Notes under the pieces: generated by a model
The model's database searches: none
What the model saw: only the letters and a program-made list of their open reading frames with translations
What the model was told of the DNA's origin: nothing
In this document: positions 6,501-11,965 of the stretch, piece after piece
Layout of the letters: the number at the start of each line of letters is the position of its first letter
How positions within the stretch are numbered: the stretch's first letter is position 1
From: an uncultured Faecalibacterium sp.
GTDB lineage: Bacteria; Bacillota; Clostridia; Oscillospirales; Ruminococcaceae
Assembly: GCA_934525325.1 (NCBI GenBank)
Contig: CAKSZE010000050.1
Span: 1 to 11,965 of the forward strand
Direction: 5' to 3'
Length of the DNA: 11,965 nucleotides
Translations under genes and position numbers: made by a program

Positions 6501-8700
6501 CGGAATGGAAAAAGAATCACCGCTCATCAGCCGGAAGCAGCACATTCTGATCTGTGCGCTTGCGGGGCTGCTGATGCTGGGCGGCGTGCTGATCTTTTCG
6601 GCGCACAGCGATCTGCAAAACGCAGAAAAGCAGTTTGAGGATACCATCAGCTACGTTAAGGAGCAGTGCACCGCTTACGATAACCTGAACCTTGCCTCCG
6701 AGACCAAAAGCCTGATGCGGATGATGGAAAACGCCCAGCATCTGTGCAGCGAGATCGCGCACGAACAGCAGGATGACCCGGCGCGGGTGCTGGACGATGC
6801 CGCCATGGCAGAATATTTGCAGGATTATACCCTCAGCGGCATCCTTGTGCTTTCGGCAGAGGGCAAAATTTTGTGCGGTGCCTCACAGGATGGCCGGGTG
6901 TCTGACCCGCAGGTCCGGGAACAAATGGAAGCGGAGCTTGCGGCTTCTGTTGTGCTGAAGGTGGCCGGACACCCGGAGCAGGTCTACGCCGGGCGGTCGG
7001 AAAATGAGGATGGCTCCTATGTAGACACCGCAGCCTGCGCCCGCAGGGATGGGGACGGGGTGCTTGTGGTGTACTACTGCACCACGGCGGAATATGTGCG
7101 CAACTACAGCCTTTCCTACCAGAACTGCGTGCAGGGCTATAACCCCGCTGTGGACGGCACCATCGTGGTGACCCGGGGCGACCAGATCGTGGCCAGCAAC
7201 GACACCTCCCTGCTGAATACCACCGTGGACGAAAACCCCACCCTTTCTGCCTTAAAAGCGCGCAGCACCGACGGCGGCATGATCCATGTGCGCAGCGGCA
7301 GCACCGGGCAGCAGTACGCCTACGGCATCGTAGGGCAGGGACGCAGCTTTTATATCTATGTCTACCGCCCGGAGCGGGAGGTATATGTTTCCACCATGCG
7401 CAATGTGAGCATGGCTGCCTTTATATACATGGCCCTTCTGCTTTTATTGCAAATGCTGCGCGGCAAGACCGACCAGCGCTACCGGGAGCAGCAGCTGCGC
7501 CGGGAGCAGGAATACCAAAAGACCCTTAAAGCGGCTGCGCTGAAGGCGGAGAGCGCAAACCTTGCCAAGACCGAGTTTTTGCAGCGCATGAGCCACGATA
7601 TCCGCACCCCCATCAACGGCATCCGGGGCATGGTGGAGATCGGCGACCGCTGCCCGGAGGATATGGCACGGCAGGCCGACTGCCGCAAAAAGATCTGGGA
7701 AGCTTCCACCCTGCTGCTGGAGCTGGTGAACGAGGTGCTGGACATGGGCAAGCTGGAGTCCGGCGAGGTGGTGCTGGAAAGCGTGCCCTTTGATCTGCAC
7801 GAGCTGATGCACGAGATCACGGACGTGCTGGAAAAACAGGCGGCAGAGCGCGGCATCGTGCTGCACCGGGAATACGGCAGGCTGCCGCATCCCCGGCTGG
7901 TGGGCAGCCCGCTGCACGTCAAGCGGCTGCTGATGAATGTGCTCAGCAACGCCATCAAGTATAACCGGGATAAGGGTCGTGTGATGCTGGACTGCTTTGA
8001 GCTGAGCAGCAACGGGGACAACGTGCAGATCTGCTTTGTCTGCGCGGACACCGGCATCGGCATGAGCGAGGAGTTCCAGAAGCGGATGTTCGAGCCCTTT
8101 ACGCAGGAGAACGCCGGGGTGCGCTCGGTATACGGCGGCACCGGCCTTGGAATGTCCATTACCAAAAGCCTTGTGGATAAGATGGGCGGCACCATCGGGG
8201 TGGAAAGCAAGCAGGGCGTGGGCACCACCTATACCATCACCCTGCCTTTTGCTGTTGACAATACTCAGGCTGAAGAGCCGGCGCAGCAGCAGACAGACCT
8301 TACCGTGCTGCAGGGACGGCGGCTGCTGCTGGCCGAGGACAACGCCCTGAACATGGAGATCATGGAGTTTTTGCTGAACGAGGTGGGCGTAAAAGTGACC
8401 AAAGCCGCCGACGGTCAGCAGGCGGTGGAAGCCTTTGCAGCTTCGCCGGTGGGCGGCTTTGACGCCATTCTGATGGACGTGATGATGCCGGTGCGGGATG
8501 GCCACGAAGCCACCCGCGCCATCCGCGCCATGGACCGCCCGGACGCAAAGACCATCCCCATTTTTGCCATGACGGCAAACGCCTTTACAGAGGATCGCCT
8601 GAAAGCGCTGCAAGCCGGTATGAACGAGCACCTGCCCAAGCCCATCGACCCGGATGCCCTGTACCGCCTGCTGGTAAAATACCTGACAGAGCGCGGCTGA
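6493..8700 (+). CDS. Membrane hybrid sensor histidine kinase with C-terminal receiver
   Basis: 735 aa. TM1 is about 17-36, an extracytoplasmic sensor domain about 38-302 (Cache-like in pattern, not assignable by eye), TM2 about 306-322, then a basic/Gln-rich linker helix. The HisKA H-box is [11 protein letters not shown] with H368. The HATPase_c domain has an N-box (N482..N486), G1 D519-T-G-I-G523, an F-box FEPF, and G2 G548-G-T-G-L-G553. After a linker comes a receiver (608-731) with acidic pair E615-D616, phospho-acceptor D662 ([11 protein letters not shown]), T694 and K716. The complete residue set predicts autophosphorylation and transfer to D662. No HPt domain follows and no regulator is adjacent, so the output must lie elsewhere. 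ATG 6493 is preferred: TGGAGG lies 9 nt upstream inside the lipoprotein gene, giving an 8-nt overlap and probable translational coupling. ATG 6472 and ATG 6505 are alternatives. No terminator is seen before the glyQS promoter. Confidence 0.92.
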   Translation: MHDGMEKESPLISRKQHILICALAGLLMLGGVLIFSAHSDLQNAEKQFEDTISYVKEQCTAYDNLNLASETKSLMRMMENAQHLCSEIAHEQQDDPARVLDDAAMAEYLQDYTLSGILVLSAEGKILCGASQDGRVSDPQVREQMEAELAASVVLKVAGHPEQVYAGRSENEDGSYVDTAACARRDGDGVLVVYYCTTAEYVRNYSLSYQNCVQGYNPAVDGTIVVTRGDQIVASNDTSLLNTTVDENPTLSALKARSTDGGMIHVRSGSTGQQYAYGIVGQGRSFYIYVYRPEREVYVSTMRNVSMAAFIYMALLLLLQMLRGKTDQRYREQQLRREQEYQKTLKAAALKAESANLAKTEFLQRMSHDIRTPINGIRGMVEIGDRCPEDMARQADCRKKIWEASTLLLELVNEVLDMGKLESGEVVLESVPFDLHELMHEITDVLEKQAAERGIVLHREYGRLPHPRLVGSPLHVKRLLMNVLSNAIKYNRDKGRVMLDCFELSSNGDNVQICFVCADTGIGMSEEFQKRMFEPFTQENAGVRSVYGGTGLGMSITKSLVDKMGGTIGVESKQGVGTTYTITLPFAVDNTQAEEPAQQQTDLTVLQGRRLLLAEDNALNMEIMEFLLNEVGVKVTKAADGQQAVEAFAASPVGGFDAILMDVMMPVRDGHEATRAIRAMDRPDAKTIPIFAMTANAFTEDRLKALQAGMNEHLPKPIDPDALYRLLVKYLTERG

Positions 8701-8714
8701 ACTGTTTGCCGGGC

Positions 8715-8754
8715 TTTACAAGCGGGGCAAAACATGGTACAGTAAATATACTGT
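8715..8754 (+). promoter_or_regulatory. glyQS promoter with palindrome across the -10
   Basis: TTTACA (8715-8720), a 17-nt spacer and TACAGT (8738-8743) form a reasonable sigma-A promoter. A perfect dyad, ACAGTA-AATA-TACTGT (8739-8754), covers the -10 and the likely start point, the classic position for a repressor operator. It begins 14 nt after the kinase stop codon. Confidence 0.5.
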
Positions 8755-8800
8755 GCTTGCGCAAGCCGCAAGCACGCCCGGCGGTGGGGAAAGCCGCCGG
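8755..8800 (+). promoter_or_regulatory. Structured glyQS leader, two hairpins
   Basis: The leader RNA can form GCTTGCG (8755-8761) with CGCAAGC (8767-8773), then CCGGCGG (8778-8784) with CCGCCGG (8794-8800). About 55 nt of unstructured leader follow before the ATG. There is no T-run after either stem and no T-box sequence (AGGGTGGNACCGCG type), so I cannot name a class; it may simply be a structured 5' UTR. Confidence 0.35.
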
Positions 8801-8855
8801 AACACAACACGATACGACACGGCAAACCAGCCGCGGACGGAAAGGATGTACTACA

Positions 8856-10277
8856 ATGGAACAGAGCGAAAAGACCCTTGACATGATCGTCAATCTTTGC
8901 AAGAACCGTGGTTATGTGTTCCCCGGTTCCGAGATCTATGGCGGTCTGGCCAACAGCTGGGACTACGGCCCCCTTGGCGTGGAGTTCAAGAACAACGTCA
9001 AAAAGGCATGGCTGAAAAAGTTTGTGCAGGAAAGCCCCTATAACGTGGGTTTGGATGCTGCCATCATCATGAACCCCCAGACCTGGGTGACCACCGGCCA
9101 TGTGTCCAGCTTCTCGGACCCCCTGCTGGACTGCCGCGCCTGCAAGGCACGCCACCGCGCCGACAAGCTGATCGGCGAGGAGCACCCCGAGGTGAACGTG
9201 GACGCCATGAGCTTTGACGAGATGGATGCCTTCATCGCAGAGCATGAGGACATCGTCTGCCCCGTCTGCGGCAAGCATGACTTCACCCCCATCCGCAAGT
9301 TCAACCTGATGTTCAAGACCGCCATCGGCGTTACCGAGGACAGCTCTTCCACCTGCTATCTGCGTCCCGAGACCGCACAGGGCATCTTTGTCAACTTTGC
9401 CAACATCCAGCGCACCACCCGCCGCAAGCTGCCCTTCGGCGTGTGTCAGGTGGGCAAGGCCTTCCGCAACGAGATCACCCCGGGCAACTTCACCTTCCGC
9501 ACCCGCGAGTTCGAGCAGATGGAGTGCGAGTTCTTCTGCAAGCCCGGCACCGATCTGGACTGGTTCGCTTACTGGAAGGACTACTGCGAGAACTGGCTGC
9601 TGAGCCTTGGCATCAAGAAGGAGCACCTGCGCCTGCGTGACCACGAGCCTGCAGAGCTGGCCTTCTACAGCCGCGCTACCACCGATATCGAGTACGCCTT
9701 CCCGTTCACCGACTGGGGTGAGCTGTGGGGCATTGCAGACCGCACCAACTACGACCTGACCCGCCATCAGGAGGCATCCGGCAAGAGTCTGGAGTACTTC
9801 GACAGCGAGACCAACGAGCACTACATCCCCTACGTCATTGAGCCCTCTCTGGGCTGCGACCGTGTGGCACTGGCCTTCCTGTGCGAGGCCTACGACGAGG
9901 AGCACCTGACCGACAGCAAGGGCAAGGAGGATATCCGCACCGTGCTGCATCTGCATCCGGCTCTGGCTCCCTACAAGTGCGCCGTGCTGCCCCTGAGCAA
10001 GAAGCTGGGCGAGAAGGCCATGGAGATCCGCAACGAGCTGAGCAAGTACTTCATGGTGGACTACGACGATACCGGTTCTATCGGCAAGCGTTACCGCCGC
10101 GAGGACGAGATTGGTACTCCGTTCTGCATCACCGTGGACTTTGACACCGTGGGCGACGATGCCAAGGGCATTGCTGCCGACAACTGTGTCACCGTCCGTG
10201 ACCGCGACACCATGGAGCAGGTGCGTATGCCCATCAGCGAGCTGAAGAGCTACATCGAGAGCAAGATCGAGTTCTAA
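8856..10277 (+). CDS. glyQS: Glycyl-tRNA synthetase, single-chain dimeric type
   Basis: 473 aa. It is a class II synthetase of the alpha2 type, not the alpha2beta2 glyQ/glyS pair, and charges tRNA-Gly in the cytoplasm. The N-terminus has the family signature [15 protein letters not shown] (16-30) and WDYGPLG (35-41). A Cys4 zinc-ribbon insertion is formed by C93-x2-C96 and C135-x2-C138. Motif 2 is F203-R-N-E206 with [14 protein letters not shown] (214-227); motif 3 is [11 protein letters not shown] (327-337) with R336. The C-terminal anticodon-binding domain (about 370-473) begins [10 protein letters not shown] and contains [23 protein letters not shown] 8856 follows AAAGGA by 9 nt; the frame is open back to 8706, but that part overlaps the promoter and leader hairpins. 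The gene has its own terminator and converges with hisS. Confidence 0.95.
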   Translation: MEQSEKTLDMIVNLCKNRGYVFPGSEIYGGLANSWDYGPLGVEFKNNVKKAWLKKFVQESPYNVGLDAAIIMNPQTWVTTGHVSSFSDPLLDCRACKARHRADKLIGEEHPEVNVDAMSFDEMDAFIAEHEDIVCPVCGKHDFTPIRKFNLMFKTAIGVTEDSSSTCYLRPETAQGIFVNFANIQRTTRRKLPFGVCQVGKAFRNEITPGNFTFRTREFEQMECEFFCKPGTDLDWFAYWKDYCENWLLSLGIKKEHLRLRDHEPAELAFYSRATTDIEYAFPFTDWGELWGIADRTNYDLTRHQEASGKSLEYFDSETNEHYIPYVIEPSLGCDRVALAFLCEAYDEEHLTDSKGKEDIRTVLHLHPALAPYKCAVLPLSKKLGEKAMEIRNELSKYFMVDYDDTGSIGKRYRREDEIGTPFCITVDFDTVGDDAKGIAADNCVTVRDRDTMEQVRMPISELKSYIESKIEF

Positions 10278-10295
10278 AAAATACACTATTATGCA

Positions 10296-10337
10296 AAAAA
10301 AGCAGCCCCGCCGGTACTCCGGCGGGGCTGCTTTTTT
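10296..10337 (+). terminator. Strong bidirectional-type terminator of glyQS
   Basis: The arms AGCAGCCCCGCCGG (10301-10314) and CCGGCGGGGCTGCT (10319-10332) pair perfectly around TACT. With the flanking A-run and T-run the stem reaches 19 bp. It begins 18 nt after the glyQS stop. The T-run at 10332-10337 serves the plus strand; the A-run at 10295-10301 would also serve the minus strand as a back-up for hisS. Confidence 0.92.
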
Positions 10338-10351
10338 AGTTGTGATGGTTG

Positions 10352-10393
10352 AAAAAAGTGGCTCAGAAGCGTCCGCAGACATTTCTGAGCCAC
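10352..10393 (-). terminator. Terminator of hisS, CCGCAG-loop hairpin family
   Basis: Arms GTGGCTCAGAAGCGT (10358-10372) and ACATTTCTGAGCCAC (10379-10393) pair at 14 of 15 positions counting one G-U wobble, around the loop CCGCAG. On the minus strand the stem is followed by TTTTTT (plus 10352-10357). It starts 27 nt after the hisS stop, as expected for an intrinsic terminator. It shares arm length, loop and flanking AAATTATAA with the hairpin at 4833-4873. Confidence 0.85.
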
Positions 10394-10420
10394 AAAATTA
10401 TAATTGTCAGGCGGGGCAGC

Positions 10421-11662
10421 TTACTGCTGGGCGAAAATCTTTACCTCGTCTTTATCCATAAAGGCAGCGCCTGCAAAGCCTGCGGCTTCCAGTTGACCCA
10501 GCTGCTTGCCCAGCTTTTTGCCCTGCGGCAGCACGGTGACATTGTACTGCTCGCGCAGCGCGGCGGCCTTACTCAGCACAGCGGGGAAGTCAACGTCCTT
10601 GCCGTACAGCAGGGCGATCTTCTGCTTTGCGCCGGGGATCTGGTAGCCCTGCTCCAGCAGAATGCCGCACACCCGCTCGAAGCCGATGGAAAAGCCCACG
10701 GCGGGCACCTGCACGCCAAGGAACTTGCCCACCATGTTGTCGTAGCGTCCGCCGCCCGCTACAGCACCGCTGAACTGCGGGCAGGTCACCTCGAACACCA
10801 TGCCGGTGTAGTAGCCCTGACCGCGCACCAGACTGGGGCAGTAGGCCACCTGATAGCGGCCTGCAGCCAGCGTGTTGGCGGTGGCCAGCACATACTTCAG
10901 GTCATCGGCGATGGCAGGGTCGGCGCAGCGGGCAGCTACGGCGTCCAGCGTCACGTCCCCGGCGGCAATAAAGTCTGCCAGTGCATGGATGGCGTTTTCC
11001 GGCAGCTGCTTCTCGGTCAGCTCGGCCTTTACGCCCTCGGCACCGATCTTGTCCATCTTATCGAAAGTGATGCAGACGGAGTCCAGCGTGTCGGCGGCAA
11101 AGCCCATGCTCTCCAGCATCCCGCGCAGGATGCGGCGGTCGTTGATGTTGACGGTAAAGCCGGTAAAGCCGATGTTCAGCAGCGCGCGGGTGGTCACGTC
11201 GATCAGCTCCACCTCGGCGTTGGGGGAGGCATCGCCCAGAATATCGATGTCGCACTGCACGAACTCGCGCAGACGGCCCTTCTGCGGGCGCTCGGCGCGG
11301 AACACCCGGTCGGTCTGGATGACCTTGAAGGGGCTGGGCAGCTTATCCTTGTTGGCGGCGTAGTAGCGGCTCAGCGGCAGGGTGAGGTCGTAGCGCAGAC
11401 CCATGTCGGACAGCTGCTTGGGGTCGCCGGTGTTCAGGGCGGCGGTCAGCTTGTCGCCGCGCTTGAGTACCTTGAAGATCAGGTTCAGGTTGTCGCCGCC
11501 GTCGGATTTGTCCAGATTCTCCATATCCTCCAGCATGGGGGTGGAGATGCGCTCAAAACCGGCAGAACGGTAGGTCTCCAGAATCTTGCCCTGAATGTAA
11601 TCGCGCAGGGTCTGCTCGGCGGGCAGCAGGTCCCGCATACCCTTCAAAGCCTGTGTTTTCAT
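10421..11662 (-). CDS. hisS: Histidyl-tRNA synthetase
   Basis: 413 aa, slightly short for HisRS (usually 420-430). A class II synthetase that charges tRNA-His. Seen in order: KGMRDLLP (7-14), motif 1 around ISTPMLED (39-46), LRYDLTLPLSRY (89-100), motif 2 F121-R-A-E-R125-PQKGRLREF, the histidine-binding motif LVRGQGYYTGMVFE (278-291) with catalytic-site R280 and Y284-Y285, VAGGGRYD (301-308), and motif 3 VGFSIGFERV (322-331). The retained R280 and motif 2 arginines argue for a real synthetase rather than HisZ, the regulatory paralogue. Two oddities: the usual RGLDYY reads RGQGYY, and the anticodon-binding domain (349-413) stops soon after DEVKIF, about 20 residues short. LRYDLTLPLSRY resembles eukaryotic/archaeal HisRS more than the E. 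coli type. The ATG follows GAGAGGA by 9 nt. No aspS follows, unlike the common hisS-aspS pair. Confidence 0.87.
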   Translation of the reverse strand: MKTQALKGMRDLLPAEQTLRDYIQGKILETYRSAGFERISTPMLEDMENLDKSDGGDNLNLIFKVLKRGDKLTAALNTGDPKQLSDMGLRYDLTLPLSRYYAANKDKLPSPFKVIQTDRVFRAERPQKGRLREFVQCDIDILGDASPNAEVELIDVTTRALLNIGFTGFTVNINDRRILRGMLESMGFAADTLDSVCITFDKMDKIGAEGVKAELTEKQLPENAIHALADFIAAGDVTLDAVAARCADPAIADDLKYVLATANTLAAGRYQVAYCPSLVRGQGYYTGMVFEVTCPQFSGAVAGGGRYDNMVGKFLGVQVPAVGFSIGFERVCGILLEQGYQIPGAKQKIALLYGKDVDFPAVLSKAAALREQYNVTVLPQGKKLGKQLGQLEAAGFAGAAFMDKDEVKIFAQQ

Positions 11663-11690
11663 AACAGTAATTCCTCTCTATATAGCTTGT

Positions 11691-11877
11691 TCGCCCTCTG
11701 CGTCATCGCTGGCGCGATGCCATATTCCCCAAAGCGGGAAACTTTGGCAGTTCATGCAAAGTTTATGGTTTTGCCAAGGGCTCTCCCTTTGAGGAAAGAC
11801 TTCCCCCGCTCCGGGGGAAGATGTCACCGCAGGTGACAAAAGGGGGAATCTGGACGCGAAGCGGCCTGAGAGGGCGA
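11691..11877. repeat. MITE-like intergenic repeat, copy 2
   Basis: About 187 bp with 9-nt inverted ends, TCGCCCTCT (11691-11699) and AGAGGGCGA (11869-11877). Next to the left end, CGTCATCGCTGGCGCGATG matches copy 1 (2326-2344) except for one base. Internal hairpins are CTTCCCCC with GGGGGAAG (11800-11820) and GTCACC-GCA-GGTGAC (11823-11837). The right side also shares the CCTGAGAGGG end of copy 1; the middle differs and is longer, so this may be a composite. It lies inside the hisS leader, 12 nt from the hisS Shine-Dalgarno. Confidence 0.7.
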
Positions 11878-11902
11878 GGCTGCTTTAATTTTTACTGTAT
11901 TC

Positions 11903-11930
11903 ATTATAAAGGATAATGCCGGATTGTCAA
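11903..11930 (-). promoter_or_regulatory. Consensus promoter of hisS, beyond the repeat
   Basis: On the minus strand TTGACA (plus 11925-11930), a 16-nt spacer and TATAAT (plus 11903-11908) match sigma-A consensus in both boxes. It points toward hisS, giving a leader of about 230 nt that includes the whole repeat. I see no other good promoter between the repeat and hisS, and no gene or other signal in 11931-11965. Confidence 0.7.
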
Positions 11931-11965
11931 TCCAAATGGGCACACTATCGCAAATTGCACAAATC

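Noticed and set aside
8706..8855. N-terminal extension of glyQS by 50 codons
   Set aside because: It overlaps the promoter and two leader hairpins and is not GlyRS-like; ATG 8856 begins the conserved N-terminus with a proper ribosome binding site.
8415..10382. 655-codon minus-strand open frame opposite the kinase end and glyQS
   Set aside because: Same low-complexity antisense pattern; it crosses two real genes, a promoter and a terminator.
10421..11662. HisZ (ATP phosphoribosyltransferase regulatory subunit) instead of HisRS
   Set aside because: The KGMRDLLP start, intact motif 2 arginines, catalytic-site R280 and a C-terminal anticodon-binding region favour a synthetase; no histidine biosynthesis gene is nearby.
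10349..11836. 495-codon plus-strand open frame opposite hisS
   Set aside because: The sense minus strand encodes a complete HisRS; the plus-strand translation is antisense composition and would run through the hisS terminator and the repeat.

Overview
The window looks like chromosomal core DNA of a GC-rich gut Clostridium relative, most likely Faecalibacterium or a close member of the Oscillospiraceae/Ruminococcaceae. This rests on protein style (a one-chain GlyRS with a Cys4 zinc insertion, a second divergent type IIA topoisomerase pair, a lipoprotein plus hybrid histidine kinase), Shine-Dalgarno/sigma-A signals of Gram-positive type, and intergenic repeats with CCCTCT/AGAGGG ends that I associate with this group. 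The genus is an inference and was not checked against a database.

Layout, left to right. Positions 1-323 are a divergent control region, with a minus-strand promoter at the left edge and a near-consensus plus-strand promoter at 162-190. Next come two adjacent genes for the ATPase/TOPRIM and the DNA-cleaving subunits of a type IIA topoisomerase (324-2315 and 2443-4692), separated by a 103-bp repeat with inverted ends. Region 4693-4956 holds no gene but has two strong fold-back structures. rlmH (4957-5442), a 23S rRNA pseudouridine methyltransferase, follows with its own terminator. A two-gene sensory unit (5664-8700) encodes a family-3 solute-binding lipoprotein and, overlapping it by 8 nt, a membrane hybrid histidine kinase; no permease, HPt protein or output regulator lies in the window. 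glyQS (8856-10277) has its own promoter with a palindrome over the -10 and a strong terminator. It converges on hisS (minus strand, 11662-10421), which has its own terminator. The hisS promoter lies beyond a second, 187-bp copy of the inverted-end repeat, so the repeat is inside the hisS leader.

The genes are mostly housekeeping: DNA topology, ribosome modification and two aminoacyl-tRNA synthetases. The accessory-looking part is the binding-protein/kinase sensor. The most unusual features are the divergent topoisomerase (Ala instead of the usual Ser at the main quinolone-determining position), the split binding-protein/kinase pair, and three kinds of structured intergenic sequence. One of these is a hairpin with 15-nt arms and a CCGCAG loop that occurs twice: once as the hisS terminator, and once where it has no gene to terminate. 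I saw no tRNA, rRNA, CRISPR array, transposase, prophage gene or recognisable T-box.
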